Below are positions 44,712 to 53,978 of a DNA stretch of 64,000 nucleotides, piece by piece. A model generated the notes under the pieces. The model saw nothing but the letters and a program-made list of their open reading frames with translations, was not told where the DNA came from and did not search any database. The translations under genes and the position numbers were made by a program. Position 1 is the first letter of the stretch; each line of letters begins with the position of its first letter. This stretch comes from Sulfuricurvum kujiense DSM 16994 (GTDB lineage: Bacteria; Campylobacterota; Campylobacteria; Campylobacterales; Sulfurimonadaceae), in assembly GCF_000183725.1 (NCBI RefSeq), contig NC_014762.1, positions 2,232,001-2,296,000 on the forward strand, read 5' to 3'.

Positions 44712-45456
44712 TACCAATGCCATTATAAAAGAGTGTGCGCTCCATGAGCCGTGCTCTTATATAGCGGGAAAATCCCAAAGCATTCACTATAAAATCATTC
44801 ATGAATGCACGAAAGAGCAATGTGAAGCACTCATCCTCCGAGGCTGGCGGCGGTTCGGATCGATGTATTTTCGCCCCATCTGTCAAGATTGCCGGGCGTG
44901 TGAAAGTCTGAAAATTGATGTCAATCGCTATAATTTCAAAAAATCCGACCGCCGCATTCTACGAAAAAACGCCCATCTCACCACGGTTATACGCCAACCT
45001 ACCCTTACCCGCGAACATCTGAATCTCTTTGACCGCTATCACCGGTACAAACACCATACCCGAAGCTGGGATGCCCCGAAAAGCGATCCGAAAAACTACT
45101 ATGCCTCGTTCGTTCAGGGACACGGCGATTTCGGTTTTGAAATACTATACTTTGAGGGGGAGAAGCTCATCGCCGTCGATCTGGTCGATATACTCGAAGA
45201 GGGGATCAGCGCTCTGTATTGCTATTACGATCCTGAGTACGGAAGCCAATCCCTCGGGCGCTATACTTTGCTGCAGCAGATTGAATTTGCCCGCCGTTTA
45301 GGGCTCAAATGGATTTATCTGGGCTATTATGTCGAAGAGTGCCAAAGTTTAGCCTACAAAGGCTCTTATTCCCCTTCTCTTGAGCTTGTCGGAAGGCCCG
45401 AAGAGGATGAGATTCCGATTTGGAAAGAGATAGGCCATGAAAATAATCCGCTTTAA
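44698..45456 (+). CDS. bpt: aspartate/glutamate leucyltransferase (Bpt; formerly arginyltransferase Ate)
   Basis: 252 residues from the ATG at 44698, inside the last codons of prfB. The N-terminal Cys-rich part has [21 protein letters not shown], the family mark, then the GNAT-like fold ([53 protein letters not shown]). Adds Leu to N-terminal Asp/Glu in the N-degron pathway, feeding ClpS. Coupled to prfB and to the FAH gene (overlap of 20 bases at the end). Confidence 0.92.
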   Translation: MTTNNTNAIIKECALHEPCSYIAGKSQSIHYKIIHECTKEQCEALILRGWRRFGSMYFRPICQDCRACESLKIDVNRYNFKKSDRRILRKNAHLTTVIRQPTLTREHLNLFDRYHRYKHHTRSWDAPKSDPKNYYASFVQGHGDFGFEILYFEGEKLIAVDLVDILEEGISALYCYYDPEYGSQSLGRYTLLQQIEFARRLGLKWIYLGYYVEECQSLAYKGSYSPSLELVGRPEEDEIPIWKEIGHENNPL

Positions 45457-46048
45457 CACCTCTAATATCGCCCCCTCCAAAATTGTCTGTATCGGACGCA
45501 ACTACGTCGAACACATCCGTGAATTGAACAACGAAATCCCCTCTTCCATGGTCGTGTTCAATAAGCCAAATTCCGCCGTTACGGATGTACTTCGTTTTAT
45601 TACCCCCGATACCCGCTTCGAGGGAGAAATCTGTTTTTTAATGATGGGGGGGACCATTGCGGGAATCGGGTTCGGACTGGACCTGACCAAAGCGGAACTC
45701 CAAAATCACCTCAAATCCAAAGGGCTTCCGTGGGAAAGGGCCAAAGGATTTGACGGTTCTGCCGTTTTAGGTGAATTCGTCCCTTTTAGCGGCAATGTCG
45801 AAGCATTGCGTATGACACTTCATATCAATGACATATTAGTACAAGAAGCAGCCTACGGTCTTATGATCTATAAGCCGATTGAAATGATCGAAGAGATTAA
45901 AACGTTCATGAGTTTTGAAGACGGTGATATTATTATGAGCGGCACCCCAAAAGGGGTTGCAACCTATAAAATCGGCGATACGTTTGTCGGACGGGTTTAC
46001 AGCAAAGACCGGTTATTAGTAGAAAGTCAATGGAGTGTCAAATCCTAA
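45437..46048 (+). CDS. fumarylacetoacetate hydrolase family protein
   Basis: 203 residues, single FAH domain. CIGRNYVEHIRELNNEIP, VVFNKPNSAV and the metal-binding FEGEICFLM (Glu residues), then RAKGFDGSAVLGEFVP and DGDIIMSGTPKGV. Such stand-alone members include oxaloacetate decarboxylases and acylpyruvases; the substrate cannot be told. Starts 20 bases inside bpt and ends 1 base from the convergent histidine kinase gene. Confidence 0.9.
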   Translation: MKIIRFNTSNIAPSKIVCIGRNYVEHIRELNNEIPSSMVVFNKPNSAVTDVLRFITPDTRFEGEICFLMMGGTIAGIGFGLDLTKAELQNHLKSKGLPWERAKGFDGSAVLGEFVPFSGNVEALRMTLHINDILVQEAAYGLMIYKPIEMIEEIKTFMSFEDGDIIMSGTPKGVATYKIGDTFVGRVYSKDRLLVESQWSVKS

Positions 46049-46049
46049 T

Positions 46050-47261
46050 TCACCTAAATGCCAACTCGATGCTGAAAGAGGATTCATCATGCATTATAGA
46101 GTAATCAAAGCCGATTTCGTGACTTAATCGTTTCAATATTTTTTCTCCTATCTTGGAGCTAAACAAGTATTTTTCATTCCCTATTTGATTGCCGATCCAA
46201 AATTTTCTTTCCAACGGGTTACACCCGATTTCTACCGTACTGCCCTCTTTTGCGTACGTAATCGCATTTTCAAGCAAGGCACCTAACACTTTAAAAAGTA
46301 ATTTTTCTGAGGCTACGACGCTGAAGGTTTCTTTCGGAAGCTGTAATGTAAGTCTTTTGCGTTGAATCAAAATCCCCATCTTTGTTTCCAGTGTTTTAAA
46401 CATGTGCATAATTTCAATATCGCTTGCTTCCTCAAAATCTGAACTTTCAAGAAAAAGGACATTTTTAAGTTCTCGTGTCAATCGCTCAATATCATTCCCA
46501 AGATCGATAATGAATTGGCGTTTCGTATAAGTATTGCTGGAATCATAGACGTCTAAGCGTGATCTCATGAGAGCCAAAGGGGTTTTAAGCTCATGTGCGG
46601 CTTCTCTAAACAATTCCGCTTCTTTCAGCCGATATCCTTCCAAACGTTTAATTAAACCGGTAAACGCAGTCGATACCTCTTTTATTTCAGACGAAGCATC
46701 ATCCAGCGACAAATCAAATGCACTGTCATTTTTCCATTTTCTTGTCTTACCGGCTAATACTTCTAAGGGCTTCATATAAAAATCAAGTGTAAAAATAGCG
46801 ATGATTAAAATGACGATCAGAGAAAGAACATATTGAAGAAGCAGGCGCTGCGTATATTTGTTAGTAGCTTTATCAATTTTTCGGTGATCGCTAATGGCAT
46901 TCAAATAATAGTTGTTGGTGAGTTTTATTGACGAAACAATTATCTTGTTATTTGTTCTATAGGGATTGGGTGAAACAACAAAACGGAGCGCATTCACTTC
47001 TGAATCGCTTATTATCATTACATTGTGCGGAATCTTATAAAGGAAGTTTATATCGCTTGAGGGAGTCAACTGCGTACCGCTGATGTATTCATCACGGCTT
47101 TCCACCAAAAGATGGGCAAGTACTTTTTCTACATCTTCTTCTTTTTGTGTATGGATCGCCTTTACTGCAATCAACAAGTTAATGCTAAACGCAATGGCAA
47201 GACCTATGGCAAAAATAAGGGAAATTTTAAATTTTAACGATGCCGCCCATTTAAATCGCAA
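46050..47261 (-). CDS. membrane sensor histidine kinase of the metal-efflux operon
   Basis: 403 residues. Two membrane helices (about 12-33 and 133-155) flank a periplasmic sensor of about 100 residues; a HAMP-like linker and the H box AAHELKTPLAL (His223) follow. The N box (GALLENAITYA) is recognisable. The G1/G2 region is poor: the usual DxGxG is replaced by WIGNQIGNEKY and the G2 glycines are thinned (FSSKIGEKILKRL), so activity may be weak or phosphatase-biased. Overlaps its response regulator by 11 bases. Likely senses periplasmic metal ions. Confidence 0.85.
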   Translation of the reverse strand: MRFKWAASLKFKISLIFAIGLAIAFSINLLIAVKAIHTQKEEDVEKVLAHLLVESRDEYISGTQLTPSSDINFLYKIPHNVMIISDSEVNALRFVVSPNPYRTNNKIIVSSIKLTNNYYLNAISDHRKIDKATNKYTQRLLLQYVLSLIVILIIAIFTLDFYMKPLEVLAGKTRKWKNDSAFDLSLDDASSEIKEVSTAFTGLIKRLEGYRLKEAELFREAAHELKTPLALMRSRLDVYDSSNTYTKRQFIIDLGNDIERLTRELKNVLFLESSDFEEASDIEIMHMFKTLETKMGILIQRKRLTLQLPKETFSVVASEKLLFKVLGALLENAITYAKEGSTVEIGCNPLERKFWIGNQIGNEKYLFSSKIGEKILKRLSHEIGFDYSIMHDESSFSIELAFR

Positions 47262-47898
47262 TTAAATATCCTCGTGTCTTGATGGTCTTAATGATACCCG
47301 GATGAAGCTTACGGCGTATGCGCCCGACAAGTTCGTCAATCGCATTAGAGGTAATATTTTCAGGATTGTCATAAATAGCATCCATGATCTCATTACGGGA
47401 AACGATACTTTCGCGTTCCAAAAGATAAAAAAACAACTTTTGTTCATTGCCACTCAAAAGAACCTCATTACCGGATTTTTTGATTTTTTTAGCGTTTAGA
47501 TCGATTTCAAGTTCTTCAAAGATTTTGACTTTTGGAACATAACGGCGCGACAGCGCGATCAAACGCGCACGCAGTTCTTTGATATCAAACGGCTTTTCTA
47601 AGTAATCATCCGCACCGAACTCCAAGCCTTGAACTTTTTCATCTATGCTTCCCAATGCACTGAGAACTAAAATCCCCATCGACGGATTTTTATGTTTCCC
47701 GTAGGTAATCAGTTCTTGCACACAGTCTTTTCCGTGGAAAGTCCGATCCACAAGAAAAATCTGATACGTATACGCATCGAGATAAACTTTGGCATCTTGT
47801 ACATTGCCTACGGTATCGATGATCCAATCTTCATTTTGCAAAGAAAGCTTTAGTAATTCTAGAAGTTCAGGCTCGTCATCAGCAATCAATATCCGCAT
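47251..47898 (-). CDS. OmpR/PhoB-family response regulator
   Basis: 215 residues. Receiver domain with acidic pocket (IADDEPE), phospho-acceptor Asp51 (FLVDRTF), Ser in VLSALGS and Lys in EKPFDIK. C-terminal winged helix (SGNEQKLFFYLLERE, IDELVGRIRRKL, IKTIKTRGYLI). Sits between the DUF3240-like gene and the kinase in the efflux operon and probably activates it in response to metal. Candidate binding repeats lie ahead of the operon (53858-53895). Confidence 0.9.
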   Translation of the reverse strand: MRILIADDEPELLELLKLSLQNEDWIIDTVGNVQDAKVYLDAYTYQIFLVDRTFHGKDCVQELITYGKHKNPSMGILVLSALGSIDEKVQGLEFGADDYLEKPFDIKELRARLIALSRRYVPKVKIFEELEIDLNAKKIKKSGNEVLLSGNEQKLFFYLLERESIVSRNEIMDAIYDNPENITSNAIDELVGRIRRKLHPGIIKTIKTRGYLIAI

Positions 47899-48189
47899 TT
47901 ATAACTCTTTTAGCTCATTCACGAATATTTTAATGGTTTTATCTTTTAATTCCCTTTTGATAGCGGCAGAGAGGACTATGGCTTCGGTCTCATGCAAGAA
48001 AAGACGAAACAGTCCGAAATCCCGTCTTGCACTTACTTGTTCCTCCGCACTGATTAAAAAGGCTCCGGCACTGTATCGTTTGCATGGGAAAAAATAAAAA
48101 TCATCATATCCTTCTTCCAATAACAAATCAACCAACGTATCTTTATTCGCGATTTCAAAGTAAATATCCATTCCGCTTAAACGCATCAT
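47899..48189 (-). CDS. DUF3240-like small protein of the metal-efflux operon
   Basis: 96 residues, ATG overlapping the czcA stop by 4 bases, with AAGGGGAA upstream. No signal or membrane segment. DTLVDLLLEEGYDDFYFFPC, HETEAIVLSAAIKREL and IKIFVNELKEL give a beta-alpha-beta pattern like the P-II/CutA-like fold. DUF3240 proteins occur behind CzcA-type pumps in other proteobacteria, which is the basis for this call. The role is unknown, perhaps metal or pump regulation. Confidence 0.65.
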   Translation of the reverse strand: MMRLSGMDIYFEIANKDTLVDLLLEEGYDDFYFFPCKRYSAGAFLISAEEQVSARRDFGLFRLFLHETEAIVLSAAIKRELKDKTIKIFVNELKEL

Positions 48190-51100
48190 TTCCCCTTTTT
48201 GTAAATCATTTTAAATGCAGGCGGAAGAATCAAGAGGGTTAAAATAGTAGATGTAACCAATCCTCCCAATACAACAATGGCCAGCGGTTTTTGGATCTCA
48301 CTCCCGACACCGGAAGCGAATAACAGCGGCAACAGGCCTAAAGCCGCAATAAAGGCGGTCATCAAAACTGGTCTGAGCCGTCTGCGTGCACCTTCCTGGA
48401 CAGCATCGTCAATAGAATAACCGTTCCCCAAGAGCGTATTGAAGTAACTCACCATTACGACACCATTGAGTACGGCGATCCCAAAAAGGGCGATAAATCC
48501 GACAGAGGCCGGAACCGAGAGATACTCTCCGCTGAAATACAACGAAATGATCCCTCCCGTCACCGCAAACGGAATATTGAGCAAAATAAGCGCCGTCGAA
48601 CTCACCGAACGGAACGTAAAGAATAAAATAAGAAAAATCACTCCGATGCTTATCGGAATAACAGTCATCAATTTTGCGGCCGCGCGCTGCTGGTTTTCAA
48701 ACTGTCCGCCATAGACGATAGTATATCCTTTCGGAAGTTTGACATTGGCATCGATCTTTTGTTTGGCTTCTTCAACAAATCCGACCAAATCACGCCCCTC
48801 GACGTTAGCCCGGACCGTACTGTATCTTTGTCCGTTTTCACGATCTACTTTTAAAGCACCTTCACTCGTTTCGATTTGAGCAACACTCGAAATCGGTACG
48901 GAGAATCCGTCACTTAACGGTAGTTCCAATGATTTGAACAGTTCCATATCCTGAGAAACTTCACCGTCAAATCGCATTAGGACCGGTATTCTTGCATTCT
49001 CAATCGAAAGTTCGTCAATCGTAACCCCTTCCAAGGCTGTTTTTAAGAAAAGCTCGAGTTCGGCCGTATCGACACCGGTCTTTGCCGATTCCGTTCGGTT
49101 CGGCTTAACGCTTAGGTAGTTGACCCCTTCGTTCAGTGTTGTAAACACTTCCGAGGACCCTTTTATCCCGCCTAGTGTATCGGCGATGTTTTGGCTAAGT
49201 TCATTCAACATATCAATATCATTTCCGTAAATTTTAACAGCCAAATCACCCCGAGAACCTGTCAGCATCTCTGATATCCTCATTTCAATCGGCTGAGTAA
49301 AACTAAAACTGATACCCGGAAAGTTTTTGAGGGATGCTTCAATTTTTCTTTTAATTTCGTCTTTATTCTTCGCTTTCCATTCTGTTTGCGGTTTTAGCGT
49401 AATAAACGTATCCGTTTGATTTAATCCCATAGGGTCAAGTCCGAGTTCATCCGAACCGGTTCGTGCAACAATCGTTTTAATTTCCGGAACATGCTCAATG
49501 AGAGTCCGTTGTACCGCGAGATTAAGCTCTTTGGATTTTTCCAGTGAAATAGAAGGCGGAGTCTCGATTCCTAAAATTATATCCCCCTCATCCAACGTCG
49601 GCATAAAGCTTTTCCCGACAAATGCAAATAATGTGAAACTGATGATCAAAAATACAATGGCTCCGGTAAAAAGAGTTTTCGTACGTGTCATCGCAAAATG
49701 CAGCATCGGTTCATAGAGACGGGTAAAAAAGCTCCCGATAAACGTCTCTTTATGCGGGGCACTTTTTAAGATAAGCGAGCTGACGACCGGAATAAGTGTT
49801 AACGAAAGGAAAAGTGAACCGAAAAGCGCAAAAACAATAGTCATTGCGACCGGTGCAAAAAGTTTCCCCTCCAGCCCTTCCAATGTCAATAACGGTAAAA
49901 ATACAACCGCAATAATCAAAATACCGCTAAAAACCGCTGTGCTTACCTCTTTTGTAGCGCGATAAACCTGATGCAATTTAGGCAGAGAGGTATCATTTTC
50001 ACTCAGTTTGGCAAAAGCGTTTTCAACAACGACAACCGCTGAATCGACTAACATCCCGATGGCTATCGCCAAGCCTCCCAAACTCATCAGATTGGCGCTT
50101 AACCCAAAATATTTCATCAGCAAAAAAGCAATCGCGATTGAAAACGGCAAAATGACACTCACGGCGATTGCCGCACGTACATCTCCCAAAAAGACCATGA
50201 GAAGAATAATGACCAATACAATGGCTTCCATCAAAGCTTTAGAAACAGTCCCGACCGCTTTCTCGATCAAATTGCTTCGATCATAAAAAGGGACAATAGT
50301 TACGCCCGCAGGAAGCATCGGTTTCAGTTGATCGAGTCTTTCTTTAATTTGCGAAATGGTCTCTTGGGCATTGGCCCCTTTAAGTGTCAAAACAAGGCCT
50401 TCTGTCGCTTCTCCGACACCGTCTTTGGTAACAAATCCCAGTCGCGTTCTCGAATCGTCTCGGACTTCACAAAAATCCCCCACACGGATCGGTCCGTTAT
50501 GAGAATGGATCGTGATATTGGCGATTTCGCTCGCATCTTTGACACCGCTTTGAACTTTCACCAAATAGCTCTCTTCGTTTGCGTCGACCCGTCCAGCACC
50601 ATCATTTTTCAGATTTTTTTCCAATGTGTCCTGCAGGGTGCTCAAAGGTATCCCCAAGTGGCGCATTGCCGTATAATCAGGCTGCACCACGATAGCCCGT
50701 GCTTCACCGCCGAGCGAATTGACATCCGCTACCCCTTTGGCACCACGCAATACCGGACGAATGACGAAATCGAGCAGTTCGCGTTTCTCTTTTGGGCTTA
50801 TATTTCCTTCGATCGTAAACATAAAAGCTTCGCCCAACGGTGTGGTAATAGGGGCCATGCCCCCTTCCACCCCTTTTGGGAGTGTCGGAAGGAGCGATGC
50901 AAGTTTTTCAGAAACTTGATTGCGTGCCCGGTAAATATCCGTACCGTCATTAAAATCAATCGTTATGTCGGCAATCGCATATTTTGACGTACTCTTGAGA
51001 AGCTTCTCATTTTCCAATCCCAGCAATTCTGCTTCCAAGGGCTTCACAACACGGTTTTCAACCTCTTCAGGGGTCATTCCGGGTGCTTTCAAAATGATTT

Positions 51101-51242
51101 TCACCTGAGTCGATGAAATATCCGGAAAAGCATCAATCGGGATTTTATAAAATGAATAGATGCCATACCCGAATAGGGCCATGGAGAGGAGAATGACGAT
51201 GAGCCGTTGTTTGAGAGAAAATTCAATAATAGAGTTCAGCAT
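48186..51242 (-). CDS. czcA: heavy-metal efflux RND transporter (CzcA/CusA family)
   Basis: 1018 residues, full length: twelve helices and two large periplasmic loops. Start helix VILLSMALFGYGIYSFYKIP, TM4 motif AIGMLVDSAVVVVENA with the proton-relay Asp near residue 400, and the porter segment LDPMGLNQTDTFITL, closer to the CzcA/NccA branch than to CusA. Exports divalent (Co, Zn, Cd, Ni) or monovalent metals from periplasm or cytoplasm to the outside, with CzcB and CzcC. The exact metal is not decidable. Its start overlaps czcB by 1 base. Confidence 0.92.
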   Translation of the reverse strand: MLNSIIEFSLKQRLIVILLSMALFGYGIYSFYKIPIDAFPDISSTQVKIILKAPGMTPEEVENRVVKPLEAELLGLENEKLLKSTSKYAIADITIDFNDGTDIYRARNQVSEKLASLLPTLPKGVEGGMAPITTPLGEAFMFTIEGNISPKEKRELLDFVIRPVLRGAKGVADVNSLGGEARAIVVQPDYTAMRHLGIPLSTLQDTLEKNLKNDGAGRVDANEESYLVKVQSGVKDASEIANITIHSHNGPIRVGDFCEVRDDSRTRLGFVTKDGVGEATEGLVLTLKGANAQETISQIKERLDQLKPMLPAGVTIVPFYDRSNLIEKAVGTVSKALMEAIVLVIILLMVFLGDVRAAIAVSVILPFSIAIAFLLMKYFGLSANLMSLGGLAIAIGMLVDSAVVVVENAFAKLSENDTSLPKLHQVYRATKEVSTAVFSGILIIAVVFLPLLTLEGLEGKLFAPVAMTIVFALFGSLFLSLTLIPVVSSLILKSAPHKETFIGSFFTRLYEPMLHFAMTRTKTLFTGAIVFLIISFTLFAFVGKSFMPTLDEGDIILGIETPPSISLEKSKELNLAVQRTLIEHVPEIKTIVARTGSDELGLDPMGLNQTDTFITLKPQTEWKAKNKDEIKRKIEASLKNFPGISFSFTQPIEMRISEMLTGSRGDLAVKIYGNDIDMLNELSQNIADTLGGIKGSSEVFTTLNEGVNYLSVKPNRTESAKTGVDTAELELFLKTALEGVTIDELSIENARIPVLMRFDGEVSQDMELFKSLELPLSDGFSVPISSVAQIETSEGALKVDRENGQRYSTVRANVEGRDLVGFVEEAKQKIDANVKLPKGYTIVYGGQFENQQRAAAKLMTVIPISIGVIFLILFFTFRSVSSTALILLNIPFAVTGGIISLYFSGEYLSVPASVGFIALFGIAVLNGVVMVSYFNTLLGNGYSIDDAVQEGARRRLRPVLMTAFIAALGLLPLLFASGVGSEIQKPLAIVVLGGLVTSTILTLLILPPAFKMIYKKGK

Positions 51243-52291
51243 TATTCAAATCCCAATCCGCTCAATGCACCTTTTAAGGTAATGATCCCGTCACTCGCAA
51301 CTTTTGTTGTAGTGTCTAGTCCTTCAGGTTTAACCGCTATATAGTTTTTATAAATTTTTTGGATTTGAATGGTTTGCGGTTTAAATCCTGTCGGCGTTTG
51401 TACAAAGCAGATGTCATTTTTCTTGTATTTTGTAACAGCGGAACGTGGAATCAAAATCCATTTATCGGTTTGCGTTGAAGCAATATAAAACTCATCCGAA
51501 GTCCCTGCACGGTTATTACTATTGACATTCAAGACAGCAATGGCGGTCGCGGAATTGTTCATGACATCGACTGATGAAGAGACCGCCGTGATTTTTCCGG
51601 CTTCCGCACCTGTTTTATCCATCACCAGCGCACCTTTACGGATACTTCCAATCATTTTAGGAGGAATTTTGATAAACGCACTGAGCGCATTTGCACTGGC
51701 AATTTTCAGATAAGGGACAAACGGATCAATCTTTTCACCGGCTTTGAGAGGGGCATGAGCCAATATGCCGTTTTGACGAGCTCTGATCGTGAACATCATC
51801 CCGTTTTTCGGTTGGATATCCGCACCCGAGAAAATAAATCGATTTTCTATCTCGGATACTTTGGATTTCAGACTCAGAACTTCGATGCCGCTTTTTTGCG
51901 ATTCACGTAAAGATATCACGCCGTCTTTGTACAAAGCCTGATCTTTTTGAGCATATTCCTGAGCCAATTTAAGGCGATTTCGAAGATCGCTGAGTTCATA
52001 GCTGCTTGAAAGCAATTCTGAAGAGGCAATGGTGCAGATTACTTCCCCTTTTTTTACGGTATCCCCGGTTTGTTTCATTAGCTCCGCCACCGTAGCTTCA
52101 CCGCTTAGCGTATAACTTCTTGATCCTTTGTCGCTGTAATCAAATGTTCCGATAAACGGCCCCATGGCTTCAGACTTGATCATTCGTACTTGTTCTACCG
52201 TGATGCCCATTTTTTTCATCTGAGCTTCACTCATTGTGATTTGTGCCATTAGCGCCGTTGCGCTTAACAGAATCAATAAACTTTTTTTCAT
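51242..52291 (-). CDS. czcB: periplasmic adaptor (membrane fusion) protein, CzcB/CusB-like
   Basis: 349 residues with a signal peptide (MKKSLLILLSATALMA). Lipoyl/barrel-sandwich halves (SGEATVAELMKQTGDTVKKGEVICTI ... FTIRARQNGILAHAPLKAGEK), a helical hairpin between (about 95-145) and a beta-barrel/membrane-proximal domain. Links CzcA with the outer-membrane channel. Also shows an N-terminal YDYSDKG-like CusB segment (GTFDYSDKGSRS). Overlaps czcA and czcC by 1 base each. Confidence 0.9.
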   Translation of the reverse strand: MKKSLLILLSATALMAQITMSEAQMKKMGITVEQVRMIKSEAMGPFIGTFDYSDKGSRSYTLSGEATVAELMKQTGDTVKKGEVICTIASSELLSSSYELSDLRNRLKLAQEYAQKDQALYKDGVISLRESQKSGIEVLSLKSKVSEIENRFIFSGADIQPKNGMMFTIRARQNGILAHAPLKAGEKIDPFVPYLKIASANALSAFIKIPPKMIGSIRKGALVMDKTGAEAGKITAVSSSVDVMNNSATAIAVLNVNSNNRAGTSDEFYIASTQTDKWILIPRSAVTKYKKNDICFVQTPTGFKPQTIQIQKIYKNYIAVKPEGLDTTTKVASDGIITLKGALSGLGFE

Positions 52292-53475
52292 TACCAGATC
52301 CCCCCTAGTTTCTCTTCGATAGCAGACATCTCTTCAATGTATTCTTGTTTGACTTGAAGGGTTCGCAAACGCGCATCATAATAGGCATTTTTAGAAGCCA
52401 GATATTCAAATTGCCCTATTACACCCCCTTCATATCCTTTATGCGCCATCGCAAAAAGAGTTTCGTATTTTTTTTCATTCTCTCTCAATACGTTTATATT
52501 CTCTTTTCGCTCTTTTAAATGGTCAAATAATCCTTGAACACTTAACTCCAGTTTTTGTCTGCTCACTTCCCGCATATTGACCAGCGCACTGCGCTCATTC
52601 ATCAATGCCGCGATTTTATTTTCATTTTTACTGCTGATTGCCAAAGGGATGGTAAGCCGAAAATCGACACTGTTTTGCGTCGGTTCCTGTGTCATTCCTA
52701 TCCCTACCGAAACCGCCTCAATGGTAGAATGACGTAATGTTGCTATTTGAGCATTCAACGTATCGATACGAATATCCAGTGATTTTAATATCGGTGTGTT
52801 CATAATGCGATTATGGATTGAATCAGCTTCTATAAATTCAAATTTCAAATCATCGATCATCACTTCTTCATCCGACATTACCGCTTCTTTCAGATAATGT
52901 TGAGCATGTTCCGCTTCCATCATAACAGATGCGAGATCTTGAACTGTACTTTGATATTCGCTCTCCAATCGCAAAAACTCCATTTGCGACAACCGGCCGG
53001 CTTTAAATTTTTTTTCTCCGACCTGATACGCTTTATACGAAAAATCACGTTTTTCGCTCAGTATGACACTTCTTTCATGTTCAAGCTGATACATAAGCCA
53101 GCCTCTTTTCAAAGCGACTTGGATAGATCCTTTATGTGTGGCTATCTCGTGTTCTGTTTCTTTTTTCTTCAGTTCAAATTCATTTGCTTGAGCGGCTTTA
53201 AACGATGGCATTTTAAAAGCGTAATCGAGCATGATTCCATATTCTTTGCCGCTATCCATAGTGTCATCCGCTTTGATTCTCCGTGTAGAGGTTTCAATAC
53301 TTAACGGGTCACCCGCTAACGCTGAAGCTTTTTCAAAACCGATCGCATTCATCCGCCCGTTTGATTCAATCACTTGTTCTGAGACGTCATATGCACGTTT
53401 TGTAAAGTCGTTAAAACTTACGGCGTTTCCTAAAAAAGGGATTAAGATAAGACTATATGCCCATATACGTTTCAT
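52291..53475 (-). CDS. czcC: TolC-type outer-membrane efflux channel (CzcC-like)
   Basis: 394 residues with a signal peptide (MKRIWAYSLILIPFLGNAVS). Long alpha-helical repeats of the OEP family: FKAAQANEFELKKKETEH..., KFKAGRLSQMEFLRLESEYQ and the second copy MAHKGYEGGVIGQFEYLASKNAY. Forms the trimeric outer-membrane exit duct. Its ATG overlaps the PepSY gene by 4 bases. Confidence 0.88.
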   Translation of the reverse strand: MKRIWAYSLILIPFLGNAVSFNDFTKRAYDVSEQVIESNGRMNAIGFEKASALAGDPLSIETSTRRIKADDTMDSGKEYGIMLDYAFKMPSFKAAQANEFELKKKETEHEIATHKGSIQVALKRGWLMYQLEHERSVILSEKRDFSYKAYQVGEKKFKAGRLSQMEFLRLESEYQSTVQDLASVMMEAEHAQHYLKEAVMSDEEVMIDDLKFEFIEADSIHNRIMNTPILKSLDIRIDTLNAQIATLRHSTIEAVSVGIGMTQEPTQNSVDFRLTIPLAISSKNENKIAALMNERSALVNMREVSRQKLELSVQGLFDHLKERKENINVLRENEKKYETLFAMAHKGYEGGVIGQFEYLASKNAYYDARLRTLQVKQEYIEEMSAIEEKLGGIW

Positions 53476-53831
53476 TCAATGATTTCCTCTTTTAAAATTG
53501 ACCCGTTAGCAGGATCGACATAAAGCTTTAAACTTTTTGACGTGTTATCCGTTACATATACCTGATATACCAATTCGTAAGCGATATCGCGCAGTTTGAT
53601 GCTTCGAACGCTATAACCTTCACCTGAAAGATGATTGCGTATATCCTCATCACTCATCGGTGCCATCGATTTATAATATTGCTTTTCTTCCATTTTTTGT
53701 ACAGTGTGGTTTCTATGATTTCCAAAAGAATATTTAAGATGTTCTTGTACAGGAATAGTGATTGATGAACCCATAGCACCGTATAAAGACAAAGAGACCA
53801 ATGACAAAGAAACAAAGGGAATAAATTTCAT
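53472..53831 (-). CDS. secreted PepSY-domain protein, first gene of the efflux operon
   Basis: 119 residues with signal peptide (MKFIPFVSLSLVSLSLYGA). PepSY-like domain: MSDEDIRNHLSGEGYSV, LRDIAYELVYQVYV, LYVDPANGSILKEE, the last being the typical YVDxxxGxIL end. Periplasmic PepSY proteins often accompany metal-responsive two-component systems or efflux pumps. The ribosome site AAGG is seven bases upstream. It leads a seven-gene minus-strand operon. Confidence 0.82.
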   Translation of the reverse strand: MKFIPFVSLSLVSLSLYGAMGSSITIPVQEHLKYSFGNHRNHTVQKMEEKQYYKSMAPMSDEDIRNHLSGEGYSVRSIKLRDIAYELVYQVYVTDNTSKSLKLYVDPANGSILKEEIIE

Positions 53832-53857
53832 GATATAGCCTTTATGTAAAAATATGA

Positions 53858-53895
53858 TGAGATTTTATGGATTCAACGTGAGAAAATCATGAGAA
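53858..53895. promoter_or_regulatory. direct TGAGAW repeats, possible response-regulator site
   Basis: TGAGAA at 53879-53884 and 53890-53895 are exactly 11 bases apart, one helical turn; TGAGAT lies at 53858-53863, 21 bases further back. Such phased direct repeats are the usual target of OmpR/PhoB-type regulators. They lie between the efflux operon and the divergent outer-membrane gene. Confidence 0.4.
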
Positions 53896-53978
53896 CCCTG
53901 TCCGTTCACAAGAAATAATTTTTTAATCAGCCTCATGCTACCCTTATAAATCACTTTTCAAAATCACAAAAGAGCAGT

